This document shows, in pieces, positions 19,023 through 27,958 of a stretch of 64,000 bases of DNA; position 1 is the first letter of the stretch, and each line of letters begins with the position of its first letter. The notes under the pieces are model-generated. The model was not told where the DNA came from. It saw only the letters and a program-made list of their open reading frames with translations, and did not search any database. The stretch is from NCBI GenBank assembly GCA_964552955.1, contig CAZKIU010000016.1, forward strand, positions 8,800-72,799. The letters run 5' to 3'. A program made the translations under genes and the position numbers. This stretch comes from UBA1413 sp964552955. Its GTDB lineage: Bacteria > Bacteroidota > Bacteroidia > Bacteroidales > Prolixibacteraceae.

Positions 19023-20480
19023 ATGGCAAGAGTAGTGGTCATGGGAGCTGGCGTGGCAGGCCACACGGCGGCGCAGATATTAAGAAGGAAATTGGGGAAG
19101 GGGCATGAGGTGATGGTCATTGCGCCCAATGCCAGATATCAGTGGATTCCCTCCAACATCTGGGTTGGCATCGGGCAGATGACGGAAAAGCAGGTGACAT
19201 TTGAATTGGCGCCAGTGTACAAAAAGATGGGGATCACCTTTGTCAGGGCCAGGGCGGTCTCCCTCCATCCTGAAGGGAGGGGAGAGGAGATGAGGCCTTT
19301 TGTGACGGTGGTCTACACTGCCGAAGACAAAAAGGGGGAACAGGGGGATATCGGTTATGATTACCTGATCAATGCCACGGGGCCGAAGCTCAACTTTGCC
19401 GCCACGCCCGGACTGGGGCCCGACGGGTACACAGAATCGGTATGCAGTTATGATCATGCGGCCCATGCCTGGGAGCAGCTGCAACGCTCGCTCGACAGGA
19501 TGGCCCGGGGTGAGCAGCAGCGCTTCCTGATCGGCACCGGCCACCCCATGGCGACCTGCCAGGGAGCCGCCTTTGAATATGCCCTGAATGTGGCCTTTGA
19601 AATCAACAAAAGGAAGCTCAACCACCTGGCTGAGATCACCTGGATCTCCAATGAATATGAACTGGGTGATTTTGGCATGGGGGGCGCCTTCATTAAAAGA
19701 GGGGGCTACATCACCTCCACCAAGGTTTTCACCGAATCGATCCTGGCGGAATACGGTATCCGCTGGATTAAAAGAGCCGGAATCACCAGGGTGGAACCGG
19801 GTGTGGTCCACTATGAGACCCTGGACGGGGAGAAGGGAACCGAGGCCTTTGATTTTGCCATGCTGATACCGGCATTTGCGGGGGTCGGACTGAGGGCGTT
19901 TGCCCGAGATGGCAGCGACCTCACCTCCCGACTCTTCGCCCCCAATGGACTCATGAAAGTGGATGCCGACTACACCCCCCGTCCCTTTGAGGAGTGGTCG
20001 GTCAGGGACTGGCCTTCGGTCTACCGGAACCCCGATTACGATAACCTCTATGCGGCCGGTATCGCCTTTGCCCCACCCCATCCCATATCAAAGCCCATGA
20101 CCAGCAAAAACGGGCTCCCCATTTACCCCACGGCACCCCGCACCGGCATGCCCTCGGGCGTCATGGGAAAAATTGTCGCCCTGAACATCGCCCATCAGAT
20201 CAAAACCGGAAAAACAGCGTGGCCTCATAAAGCCTCCATGGGCCAAATGGGGGCCGCCTGTATCGTCTCATCAGGATATGGCTTGCGCGATGGCATGGCC
20301 GCCACTATGACTGTCTTCCCCATCGTACCCGATTATGAAAAATACCCCCAATGGGGCAGGGACATCAGCTATACCGTTGGCGAACCCGGACTGGCAGGGC
20401 ATTGGATCAAGCTATTGCTCCATGTGATGTTTATCTACAAGGCCAAAGGCCATCCCTTCTGGTGGCTCATCCCTGAATAG
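19023..20480 (+). CDS. Sulfide:quinone reductase-like FAD flavoprotein
   Basis: A 485-residue pyridine-nucleotide-disulfide-family oxidoreductase. The FAD Rossmann motif is VVVMGAGVAGHTAAQIL at the N-terminus; YDYLINATGPKLNF is the second nucleotide-binding segment. Cysteines in MATCQGAAFEY and GAACIVSSGYGL sit about where the redox cysteines of SQR enzymes lie. SQR oxidises sulfide to polysulfide and reduces quinone at the membrane, and a C-terminal hydrophobic stretch IKLLLHVMFIYKAKGHPFWW fits membrane association. Start 19023 (MARVVVMGAG) is preferred over 18999. It is divergent from susC. An inverted 8-mer GATTGAAG/CTTCAATC (20485-20541) follows it. It may instead be a related quinone-linked flavoprotein. 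Confidence 0.75.
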   Translation: MARVVVMGAGVAGHTAAQILRRKLGKGHEVMVIAPNARYQWIPSNIWVGIGQMTEKQVTFELAPVYKKMGITFVRARAVSLHPEGRGEEMRPFVTVVYTAEDKKGEQGDIGYDYLINATGPKLNFAATPGLGPDGYTESVCSYDHAAHAWEQLQRSLDRMARGEQQRFLIGTGHPMATCQGAAFEYALNVAFEINKRKLNHLAEITWISNEYELGDFGMGGAFIKRGGYITSTKVFTESILAEYGIRWIKRAGITRVEPGVVHYETLDGEKGTEAFDFAMLIPAFAGVGLRAFARDGSDLTSRLFAPNGLMKVDADYTPRPFEEWSVRDWPSVYRNPDYDNLYAAGIAFAPPHPISKPMTSKNGLPIYPTAPRTGMPSGVMGKIVALNIAHQIKTGKTAWPHKASMGQMGAACIVSSGYGLRDGMAATMTVFPIVPDYEKYPQWGRDISYTVGEPGLAGHWIKLLLHVMFIYKAKGHPFWWLIPE

Positions 20481-20613
20481 AGGAGATTGAAGTAAGAAAG
20501 GCCCACCCATAAAATGAGAAGGCCAGGAAGGCCCTTCAATCGTATTTACCGGGCGGAGACCTGTCAGATCAGCAGCCTGCCGAAAAAATAAAACAATCAG
20601 AAAATAAAATAGT

Positions 20614-20775
20614 ATGCTCAGAAAAAATATCGCCAAGGGATACAAGGATGAAGCCTATCCACCCATCCCCACCCGGGCCACCCGTTTCTGGAGGAAAGCC
20701 TTCCTCTGGCAGGTCGTCCGTTTTTTCGTACTGAACCTGAAGATCATGCGCATCGTCGTAGGCGGCCACAACTGA
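20614..20775 (+). CDS. Small conserved-looking protein downstream of SQR (53 aa)
   Basis: A short ORF runs from the ATG at 20614 to TGA at 20773-20775 with no internal stop. It starts MLRKNIAKGYKDEAYPPIPT and ends LNLKIMRIVVGGHN. The middle (FWRKAFLWQVVRFFVLNLKI) is amphipathic to hydrophobic with several basic residues, so it could be a small peripheral membrane protein. It is 133 bp after the SQR-like stop, same strand. I recall similar tiny proteins near SQR-like genes in related genomes, but not well enough to name it. Coding potential rests on good length and codon composition only. Confidence 0.55.
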   Translation: MLRKNIAKGYKDEAYPPIPTRATRFWRKAFLWQVVRFFVLNLKIMRIVVGGHN

Positions 20776-20781
20776 CCAGGG

Positions 20782-20890
20782 CTGGCCGCACTCATAACCC
20801 TCTGGTACTGGTCCACCAGTATTCTATTCAGCGAAAAGCCATAGTGTTACAACTGGCCGCACTCAGAAGCCACTGAGGTACTGGTCCACC
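20782..20890. repeat. Direct duplication of the CotH-kinase gene 3' end (offset 71-73 bp)
   Basis: CTGGCCGCACTCA at 20782 recurs at 20853, and GGTACTGGTCCACC at 20804 recurs at 20877. The right copy is the 3' end of the minus-strand CotH-kinase gene, stop codon included. The left copy lies in the spacer after the 53-residue ORF. Confidence 0.75.
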
Positions 20891-22749
20891 TGGACAAGCC
20901 GGTTTTCCATCCAGGAGAGCATGTAGGTGGTTTCGGTATTCAGGTCAGAGACTTTCTCAGGCCATTTGCGTTGTTCGCGGGCGTAAGCCCCGGATGTGAG
21001 CAGAAGCTGCCGGTAGGCTTCCACACGGGCCGAAAGACGGATCATGGACAATTCTCCCTGCCGGAGTTCCCCCCACCGGGTTTTCAGTTTGCTGCGGAAC
21101 CCTTCGGGATTGGCTTCCATCATACGGATCAGGAAGGCATTTGGCCGGCAATAGCGCGAGTCGGTACGGGGAATGCCCGTGACTCCGATAAACTCACCGG
21201 CCCGCAGGTCGATTTTAGAGCCATCCCACTTGCGGCCCCAGGAGGCATCCAGGTCCCACGGGGTGATGAAGAACTTCTCCCAGCCATTGCCGGCAAAAGA
21301 AAAATAGGTGTTCTTGCCGGTATTGTCATCAGCCCCGATGGCATTCATAAAAAGCAGATAATCGACCAGGTTCGTCATATCGATCCGCGAGGAGATATTG
21401 GTCACGAAATCAGACGTCCCTGACAGCGAAGTAAACCGGATAAAATTGCGCAGGGGTTCCCATTTCACCTGTGGGGAGGAAGTTGCCCCGTTTTCGGCCT
21501 GGTATTCCAGTTCCCACCCGTCCCATGTATCAACACCGTTATTATAGGAGGCATCGCCGTTGATAAATTCGGTGGAAGCACTCCACTGGCTGGCTTTATA
21601 GGAGTAACCCTGTTTTTTATTGAGTTGCAGTTGTTTGCGGTCGACCCGTTCGGTAAGACAATAGAGTCCCTGATAGCTGTTGTTGAGGATGAGTTCCACG
21701 AAGCGGCCTCGGGTACCGTTAATCGCCCCCGGCTCCTTGGAGATGTGGGGCACCTTGTTGATTGCCGTCCATAAGTCGGTGGAGAGGCGGTTGCGCATCC
21801 TGGCATGGTCGACATACATGGCATCCAGAATCCAGTCCCCGTCATCGCGCAATCCCAGCAGCCGGGTGCCGCCATCAATCTCCTCCTCCCCGGTGGCCAT
21901 CCTTAGTTCCACACTGTAGGACTTCTTGGGAAACTGTTGTGCCAGTCCGCCCCTGAATTCGATGCCTGCCCGGTGGGGCGGAAAATAATAGAGAGAATCG
22001 TTGGTAGCAGCCGTGGGATCCAGCAGCGACAGGAAACAAGGGGTTTTAGGATTGTTGACAATGGTACCCTGGACTTCCACATTCACCAGGGGCAGCGAAG
22101 TCAGCACCAGCTTTACGGGGTCTCCCTTTTTTCCGGTTTTTCCGGAAGGTATAATTTCCAGGACAGCCCCCGGGGCCCATCCGGGCAACGTAACCCGCGC
22201 GTTGTTGGTGACCGAGACCCCGCCTGCCGTGTAGGAAGTGATGTTCTGGCCGGCCAGGAAAAGGGTTACCTGACGGGTATCACCCGGAGAAAGGGAATAG
22301 TAAAAGGTCCCTGAAGCGATATCGGCTGGACAGGGGAAACCATTGATGCGGACGGAAGTGATAATGGGAACGGCAGCAGGAGAACTCACCGATACGGTGT
22401 AAGTTTGGCGGGCCCCCGAGGCAGCCGTCACCGTATAGATCACCGGCTTGGCAAAATCGACGGCCGTTCCTGAGGCCGGAGAGACTGTGGCCCCGGGGGA
22501 GACCTCGATCACGGGCACCAGCATGCCCGAAGGATCATCTTCGTCAAAAAGCAAGGCCACATAGAAATTGGGCTTGTCAATCACACCGCTATAGTCTTTG
22601 GAAAGCCCGGGATTGTTGCTTTTGGTGATCCTGAAGGAAAGAAGGTCCGCCGCATCACTCAACTCGGGAGGATCATCCTCATGGCACGAGGGGAGCACCA
22701 ACACCAGCAGGGATACCAGCCATAGGAGCGTATATTTTGCTTTTTGCAT
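20863..22749 (-). CDS. CotH-kinase-family lipoprotein with N-terminal Ig-like/bacterial repeat domains
   Basis: About 628 residues, with the ATG at 22749 (MQKAKYTLLWLV) chosen over an in-frame GTG one codon upstream. A lipoprotein signal ends LVLPSCHEDD. Residues about 30-240 look like beta-rich extracellular modules (SFRITKSNNPGLSK, then AVDFAKPVIYTVTAASGARQ). The kinase-like domain follows: GRFVELILNNSYQGLYCLTE, VDRKQLQLNKKQGYSYK and FFITPWDLDASWGRKWDGS, the DLD metal loop of CotH. CotH is a spore-coat protein kinase in Bacillus, but this is an exported Bacteroidota protein in a non-spore-forming context, so the role is unknown. Confidence 0.88.
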   Translation of the reverse strand: MQKAKYTLLWLVSLLVLVLPSCHEDDPPELSDAADLLSFRITKSNNPGLSKDYSGVIDKPNFYVALLFDEDDPSGMLVPVIEVSPGATVSPASGTAVDFAKPVIYTVTAASGARQTYTVSVSSPAAVPIITSVRINGFPCPADIASGTFYYSLSPGDTRQVTLFLAGQNITSYTAGGVSVTNNARVTLPGWAPGAVLEIIPSGKTGKKGDPVKLVLTSLPLVNVEVQGTIVNNPKTPCFLSLLDPTAATNDSLYYFPPHRAGIEFRGGLAQQFPKKSYSVELRMATGEEEIDGGTRLLGLRDDGDWILDAMYVDHARMRNRLSTDLWTAINKVPHISKEPGAINGTRGRFVELILNNSYQGLYCLTERVDRKQLQLNKKQGYSYKASQWSASTEFINGDASYNNGVDTWDGWELEYQAENGATSSPQVKWEPLRNFIRFTSLSGTSDFVTNISSRIDMTNLVDYLLFMNAIGADDNTGKNTYFSFAGNGWEKFFITPWDLDASWGRKWDGSKIDLRAGEFIGVTGIPRTDSRYCRPNAFLIRMMEANPEGFRSKLKTRWGELRQGELSMIRLSARVEAYRQLLLTSGAYAREQRKWPEKVSDLNTETTYMLSWMENRLVQVDQYLSGF

Positions 22750-22850
22750 CACAGATCAGTTTTTTAAAATTTATGTTCTTTCTCTGTACAAGGTCCTCCG
22801 CAGAGGGTATTTTATATTACGGTTTTTAGTAAGTGAGGTTTCCCTTCGGT

Positions 22851-23657
22851 TCAGCAACACCCCATGACGGCTTCCAGGAAAAGCGCCGGTTGCTCGGCAT
22901 GGAGCCAATGGCCAGCTCCGGGGATATCAATGATCCTGGCTTCTGGGTAAATTTCCCTGATGGCCGGGAGGTCGTTATCGGTGATATAGGGCGATAAAAG
23001 GCCACGGATAAAAACCACCGGGTAGGAGGTGATGGGAATGCGGTCGTCGAGCCAGCGTCGGTTGACGCCTGAAACGATCTCCTCGAGATGGTCGTAGAGG
23101 ACAGGAGCGTTCAGCCGCCAGATCAATCGGTGGGTATGGGCGTCGCGGGCGGTATTCTTCATCAGAAACTGAATGATGCGGCGATCTCCGATTTTCTCGG
23201 CCAGCCGCTCCTCCACCTGGTTGCGCCCGGTCCACTGCGAAATAGCGGTTTCCTGGATCGCCAGCAGAATATTGCGGTGCAGGTAATACTGGCTTTCGTC
23301 CTCCTGTTCGAGATAATCCTTCGGGGCAATGTCGGCCACGATCAGTTTCCTGACCTTTTCAGGATAATCGGCCGCGAAGTACATAGCCACCTTCCCTCCC
23401 ATGCTGTGCCCCAGAAGAACGGCCGGCTCCAGATGGTGCTCTTCAAAGAATAAGGCCAGGTCATCGCGCATCTCCTTATAGGTATGCCCGGGATCATGCG
23501 GCGACCTACCGTGATTCCGCAAGTCGACCGCCCATACCGTATATTTTTGCGACAGCCGCCTGGCTACCGTCAGCCAGTTGTCTGAAGCGCCGTAAAGGCC
23601 GTGAAGAATGACCAGAGGGGCACCATTCCCCTCCTTTCGGTAAAAAAGCCTGACCAT
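22851..23657 (-). CDS. Alpha/beta hydrolase, YbfF-like esterase
   Basis: A 268-residue alpha/beta-hydrolase. The nucleophile elbow is LLGHSMGGKVAMY, so Ser is the nucleophile; the oxyanion region is VILHGLYGASDNW; the catalytic histidine is in IPGAGHWLHAEQP. AVDLRNHGRSPHDPGHTY fits the YbfF subgroup of esterases. The ATG at 23657 (MVRLFYRKEGNG) is preceded in frame by TTG; I use ATG. The gene lies 20 bp after pdxJ on the same strand, so the two are probably co-transcribed. The physiological ester is unknown. Confidence 0.85.
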   Translation of the reverse strand: MVRLFYRKEGNGAPLVILHGLYGASDNWLTVARRLSQKYTVWAVDLRNHGRSPHDPGHTYKEMRDDLALFFEEHHLEPAVLLGHSMGGKVAMYFAADYPEKVRKLIVADIAPKDYLEQEDESQYYLHRNILLAIQETAISQWTGRNQVEERLAEKIGDRRIIQFLMKNTARDAHTHRLIWRLNAPVLYDHLEEIVSGVNRRWLDDRIPITSYPVVFIRGLLSPYITDNDLPAIREIYPEARIIDIPGAGHWLHAEQPALFLEAVMGCC

Positions 23658-23677
23658 CAATTCAACCCATTACATAA

Positions 23678-24394
23678 TTAATCTCTCAGACAGGCCAGGT
23701 ATTTCCCGATGGTCTGTTCCAGTCCGTAATAAAGGGCATCGGCAATGAGGGCATGCCCGATGGAGACTTCATCGAGAAATGGAATGGTGGTTTTGAGAAA
23801 GCCGAGGTTGGCCAGATTCAGATCATGCCCCGCATTGAGCCCCAGTCCGAGTTGGTGGGCCTGGAGGGCGGCGGCCCGGAATGGGGCAACGGCGGCTTCA
23901 CGATCATGGGGATACCCTGAGGCATAGGGTTCGGTATAAAGTTCGATGCGGTGCGCCCCTGTCAGGGCGGCGTGCTCCACCATCTCAGGATCGGGATCCA
24001 CGAAAAGGGAGGTGCGGATCCCTGCTTCCCGCAGGCGGGCGACCACGTCCTGCAAAAAGTGAAGGTGGTGGCGGGTATTCCATCCGTGATCACTGGTGAG
24101 CTGCCCCGGGGCATCGGGAACCAGGGTCACCTGGTCGGCCCTGACGGCCGTCACCAGATCAAGGAATTCCGGCGTGGGATAGCCTTCAATATTAAACTCA
24201 GTGGAGATAACCGGTTTCAGATCAAAAACATCCTGCCGGCGGATATGACGCTCGTCGGGACGGGGATGAACGGTGATGCCCTGAGCCCCAAAACGCTGAC
24301 AATCAATGGCCACCTGAACTACGTCAGGGACATCCCCCCCCCTGGCATTCCTCAGCGTGGCTATTTTGTTTATATTTACACTAAGTCTCGTCAT
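23678..24394 (-). CDS. pdxJ: Pyridoxine 5'-phosphate synthase
   Basis: A 238-residue TIM-barrel enzyme condensing 1-deoxyxylulose-5-phosphate with aminoacetone-3-phosphate to make vitamin B6. The N-terminus MTRLSVNINKIATLRNARGG and the ITVHPRPDERHIRRQDVFDL segment are diagnostic. Further matches are EFNIEGYPTPEFLDL, VTLVPDAPGQLTSDHGW and the late EVSIGHALIADALYYGLE. The start at 24394 removes 13 leader residues. Divergent from the CBS-domain gene, which opens the nadK/uppS/bamA block. Confidence 0.94.
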   Translation of the reverse strand: MTRLSVNINKIATLRNARGGDVPDVVQVAIDCQRFGAQGITVHPRPDERHIRRQDVFDLKPVISTEFNIEGYPTPEFLDLVTAVRADQVTLVPDAPGQLTSDHGWNTRHHLHFLQDVVARLREAGIRTSLFVDPDPEMVEHAALTGAHRIELYTEPYASGYPHDREAAVAPFRAAALQAHQLGLGLNAGHDLNLANLGFLKTTIPFLDEVSIGHALIADALYYGLEQTIGKYLACLRD

Positions 24395-24453
24395 TTTGTT
24401 AATTTTGGAGCTGCAAGTTACAACTTTGAACACAAATAGAAAAATCCTTCCCG

Positions 24454-25125
24454 GTGGAACCCTTGGCTGAAAACCTGATTGCAGATCACTTGCCGGCAGT
24501 GCGACCCGCCGATACCGGTCAGCAGGTCTTAAACCTGATGGATGTTTGCCGGGTGACCCAGTTACCCGTCGTCAAGGAGAAGGAATACCTGGGGATGATC
24601 ACCGACAAGCTGATCGATGATCTCAACCTGGCCGGTGAGCGGATGGAGGCCCATACCCTTCATCTCCACACGCCTCATGTGCATGCCGGGCAGCACCTCT
24701 TCGAGGTGGCTGCAGTGATGTACAAACTCAACCTGGAGGTCATCGCCGTTGTTGACGATGAACATAACTACCTGGGTGCCATCCTCTTAAAGGATATTTC
24801 GGCCAGGCTGGCCCGCCTCTTTTCGGTGACCGAACCCGGAGGAGTCATCATCCTCAGAACCACCTGGAACAACTACTCCTCCAGCCAGATCAGCCAGATC
24901 ATCGAAGGCAACGACACCCGCATCCTCAGTCTTTTTGTCAGCCGCTCCGAAAAAAGCGACCTCATCGATGTGACCATCAAACTGGATAAAGTCGACCTCT
25001 CGGCCGTCATTCAAACCTTCACCCGTTACAACTACGAGATCGCTGCCGTCTACATGGACGACAGCATGCTCGATGACATGTATGAAGACCGGCTGGAACA
25101 GTTCCTCAAATATCTGAACATGTAA
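24454..25125 (+). CDS. CBS-pair domain protein with ACT-like C-terminus
   Basis: A 223-residue cytoplasmic protein starting at a GTG at 24454; an in-frame stop lies 27 bp upstream and no ATG is nearer. Residues 10-125 form two CBS motifs (VCRVTQLPVVKEKEYLGMI, then VIAVVDDEHNYLGAILLK), which usually bind adenosyl nucleotides. The C-terminal half (ILSLFVSRSEKSDLIDVTIK) looks like an ACT-type ligand domain. Its place immediately before nadK is one I know from other Bacteroidota genomes, but the ligand and target are unknown. Confidence 0.82.
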   Translation: MEPLAENLIADHLPAVRPADTGQQVLNLMDVCRVTQLPVVKEKEYLGMITDKLIDDLNLAGERMEAHTLHLHTPHVHAGQHLFEVAAVMYKLNLEVIAVVDDEHNYLGAILLKDISARLARLFSVTEPGGVIILRTTWNNYSSSQISQIIEGNDTRILSLFVSRSEKSDLIDVTIKLDKVDLSAVIQTFTRYNYEIAAVYMDDSMLDDMYEDRLEQFLKYLNM

Positions 25126-25229
25126 ATCGAAGACCAGGTCAGGAGACTAGGATTACGGGCGTGAAGCGCATAAACTGGTTCACATCGATATACAACTGAA
25201 GAGCAAGTCATTAACAAACAATTATACCA

Positions 25230-26111
25230 GTGAAAGTTGCTGTTTTTGGTACCCAGGTCCAGCAGGAGTACCTCCCTGTATTGAGACAGTTTTTCCACCA
25301 CCTGAACACCCATGACGTGGAAACCATCATCTACCGCCCCTTCGATACCTTCCTCACCCGGGAAATGAACTTCACTCCCCATGTCGACGGCTTCTTCAGC
25401 TCCCATGAGGATTTCAGTCCCGACACCAGCCTGGTTTTCAGCATCGGGGGAGACGGCACGTTTCTCCACTCCTTTCTGACGGTCAGAAACTCCAATATCC
25501 CCATCGCGGGGGTCAACAGCGGAAGGCTGGGTTTTCTGGCCGATATCGGGAGGAACCATGTCATTGACGGGCTCACCAGCATTCTGGAAGGGAAGTACAC
25601 CATCGTAGAACGAAGCCTTCTGGAGGTGAATCTGTTCGGGGCCCCCAATTTTGACTTCAATTATGCCCTGAATGAAATGACAGTCCTCAAAACCGACAGC
25701 TCCTCGATGATCAACATCACCACCTGTATCAACGGGGAATTCATGAATTCGATCTGGGCTGACGGACTGATCATTGCCACCCCAACGGGATCAACGGCCT
25801 ACTCGCTGAGCGTGGGGGGGCCCATCCTGGCGCCTGATGCCGCCAATTTCGTCATCAACCCCATTGCCCCCCACAACCTGACCGTCAGACCAGTGGTCGT
25901 TCCTGACCATTACGAACTGACCCTGAAGGTGGAAGGACGGGGCAATCAGTTTCTGACCTCCCTGGACTCCCGCTCCATTGCCGTGCCCCTCTCTGCTACC
26001 CTGACCATCCGCAAGGCGGACTTCAGGGTGAGAACCCTCCACCTGCCCGGACAGACCTTTTTCCAGACCCTCCGCCATAAGCTGATGTGGGGCGCCGACA
26101 ACCGTAATTGA
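25230..26111 (+). CDS. nadK: NAD kinase
   Basis: A 293-residue kinase converting NAD to NADP. The GGDGTFLHSF motif (SIGGDGTFLHSFLT), NSGRLGFLADI, LNEMTVLKTDSSSM, and WADGLIIATPTGSTAYSLSVGG follow in the family order. It starts with GTG at 25230, about 100 bp after the CBS gene. It belongs with that gene in the envelope block, though a separate promoter follows it at 26.19 kb. Confidence 0.94.
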   Translation: MKVAVFGTQVQQEYLPVLRQFFHHLNTHDVETIIYRPFDTFLTREMNFTPHVDGFFSSHEDFSPDTSLVFSIGGDGTFLHSFLTVRNSNIPIAGVNSGRLGFLADIGRNHVIDGLTSILEGKYTIVERSLLEVNLFGAPNFDFNYALNEMTVLKTDSSSMINITTCINGEFMNSIWADGLIIATPTGSTAYSLSVGGPILAPDAANFVINPIAPHNLTVRPVVVPDHYELTLKVEGRGNQFLTSLDSRSIAVPLSATLTIRKADFRVRTLHLPGQTFFQTLRHKLMWGADNRN

Positions 26112-26419
26112 TAAATTTTCAGGGCTTAACAATTTTTAACCTCACTTAGGGTTTTATAAGAGCGTCCGGGTGCGGAAGTTTTTAAATTATATTACTTTTG
26201 TACCACTCTTTTACGTTTATGTTTAAGAGATTTTTTCTTGCAGTTCATTGATTTATTGTAAGTTACAGAAGGCCAAATCAGAAAGTCCTTCCAGTGAAAA
26301 TGGCACATACCCGTGGCTTTTCAGTGGCAGGCCATTCCGGTCCGACGGCTTACATCATCCAGTGAATAAATGACTTACCACGACCCGGTGCAGCATGGAT
26401 AAATGAAAAGGAAGATCCG
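26112..26419. promoter_or_regulatory. Leader and promoter of the DUF6089-uppS-bamA block
   Basis: A 308-bp AT-rich spacer between nadK and the DUF6089 gene. TACTTTTG at 26193-26200 matches the Bacteroidota -7 consensus TAnnTTTG, leaving a leader of roughly 210 bp. CCAGTGAAAA (26291-26300) and TTTTCAGTGG (26318-26327) are inverted with one mismatch, a possible leader hairpin. No gene is seen in the leader, and I do not recognise a known riboswitch. Confidence 0.5.
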
Positions 26420-27193
26420 ATGAGGAAGTTGGTTTTATGGCTATTAATGTTGATGCCGGGGGGAGTGGTTTATTCGCAGGTGACGGCCGATATCGGGTTA
26501 TGGGGCGGGGCTTCGGGCACCCTGGGGGATCTCAGGGGCAACACACTGTTTCCCACCACATTTCCCACACTGGGAGCCTATTTCAGGTACAACTTTAACC
26601 AGCGCACCAGTGCGCGGTTGATGTTTCTTTCGGGGAAAGCCGCCGGAGAAGGGACCATCCTGGGGCAGCCCTGGGCCTTTGATAAGGCCGTACAGGACCT
26701 TTCCCTCCAGGTGGAGATCAACTACCTGAAGTACATGCTGGGAAACAAAAAGAGTTCCTTCACCAGTTATCTGACCGCCGGCGGAGGGGTGATGTATTAC
26801 AATTACGAACCGCGGGTGGGGGGAACCACGCCTGAGGAGACGGGAATAGGGAATATCAATCCCTCCCATCCTGATGCCGGGATCGGAAGTACCCAATCGG
26901 TGATCACCCCTACCCTTCCTTTCGGAATAGGAGTGAAGTTCAATATGGGCAAACGGGTGGGACTGGGTGTGGAATACCAGATGCGCAAGCTTTTCAATGA
27001 TGGATTGGATGATCTGGATGATCCCATGGGGAGCGTAGTGAGAGATCCTGCCGACCCCACGAAGATCACCCAAACCAGCAGTTTCACCGACCAGCTTCAT
27101 AACAACGACTGGATAGGATTTCTGGGGGTCCATCTGACTTTCAAGGTATACATGGGAAGTAAGCCTTGTCCCGCTTACGATTCAAAATATTAA
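26420..27193 (+). CDS. DUF6089 family outer-membrane beta-barrel protein
   Basis: A 257-residue exported protein with a signal peptide (MRKLVLWLLMLMPGGVVYSQ). It then has repeated beta-strand-like segments: TADIGLWGGASGTLGDLRG, TLGAYFRYNFNQRTSARLMF, GKRVGLGVEYQMRK and IGFLGVHLTFKVY at the end. These fit the DUF6089 family. The family is typical of Bacteroidota and in my knowledge often sits directly before uppS and bamA, as here. The stop is only 6 bp from the uppS start. The function is unknown; a structural or envelope role is inferred from context. Confidence 0.82.
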   Translation: MRKLVLWLLMLMPGGVVYSQVTADIGLWGGASGTLGDLRGNTLFPTTFPTLGAYFRYNFNQRTSARLMFLSGKAAGEGTILGQPWAFDKAVQDLSLQVEINYLKYMLGNKKSSFTSYLTAGGGVMYYNYEPRVGGTTPEETGIGNINPSHPDAGIGSTQSVITPTLPFGIGVKFNMGKRVGLGVEYQMRKLFNDGLDDLDDPMGSVVRDPADPTKITQTSSFTDQLHNNDWIGFLGVHLTFKVYMGSKPCPAYDSKY

Positions 27194-27199
27194 CACAGA

Positions 27200-27943
27200 G
27201 TGTCGATTAAAGAAAAACTAAATTTCAGCAAGATACCCAGGCATGTGGCCATCATTATGGATGGCAACGGCCGGTGGGCCGCACGCCATGGCAACACGCG
27301 GAGCTTCGGGCATGAACAGGGGATTGAGGCGGTCCGCTCGACCATCGAAGGGGCCGGCGAGATCGGGATCTCCTGGCTGACCCTTTTTGCCTTCTCCACC
27401 GAGAACTGGTCACGCCCCAAAGAAGAAGTGGAAGCCCTCATGAGTCTGCTGGTGTATGCCATAGAAGCCGAAACCGATAACCTGATGGAGAACAATGTCA
27501 CCGTCAGAGTCATCGGCGACACCGCCAAGTTGCCCGGCCCTGTGCATGATAAACTCTACAGTTGCATCGATAGACTGAAAGACAACACGGGACTGACGGT
27601 TATCCTTGCCTTGAGTTACAGTTCCAAATGGGAGATTACCGAAGCCGTCAAGAAAATCGCGGCCGACGTATGTCATCATACCATTGACTCCTCCGATATC
27701 AACAACGAACTATTTGAAAAATACTTGTCCACCGCCGGGATCCCCGATCCGGAGCTGTTGGTCCGCACCAGCGGCGAATACCGCATCAGTAACTTCCTTT
27801 TGTGGCAAATCGCCTATTCAGAACTCTATTTCACGGATATCCTGTGGCCTGACTTCAGAAAGGAGGATCTCTTTGAAGCCATTGCCGATTTTCAGGGCCG
27901 TGAACGGAGATTCGGAATGACAAGTGAACAAATAGCCGGTTAA
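27200..27943 (+). CDS. uppS: Isoprenyl transferase (undecaprenyl-diphosphate synthase)
   Basis: A 247-residue cis-prenyltransferase that extends farnesyl diphosphate to the undecaprenyl lipid carrier for peptidoglycan. Motifs are HVAIIMDGNGRWAARHG, with the catalytic Asp in the MDGNGRW sequence, AFSTENWSRP and SGEYRISNFLLWQIAYSELYF. The GTG start at 27200 follows the DUF6089 stop by 6 bp, so the two are co-translated. The bamA gene starts 15 bp after it. Confidence 0.94.
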   Translation: MSIKEKLNFSKIPRHVAIIMDGNGRWAARHGNTRSFGHEQGIEAVRSTIEGAGEIGISWLTLFAFSTENWSRPKEEVEALMSLLVYAIEAETDNLMENNVTVRVIGDTAKLPGPVHDKLYSCIDRLKDNTGLTVILALSYSSKWEITEAVKKIAADVCHHTIDSSDINNELFEKYLSTAGIPDPELLVRTSGEYRISNFLLWQIAYSELYFTDILWPDFRKEDLFEAIADFQGRERRFGMTSEQIAG

Positions 27944-27958
27944 ATTAATCAGAACAGC

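Noticed and set aside
24395..24453. A missing start for the CBS gene, suggesting a pseudogene
   Set aside because: A GTG start with an open frame gives a normal-length protein; an upstream in-frame stop is not a break.
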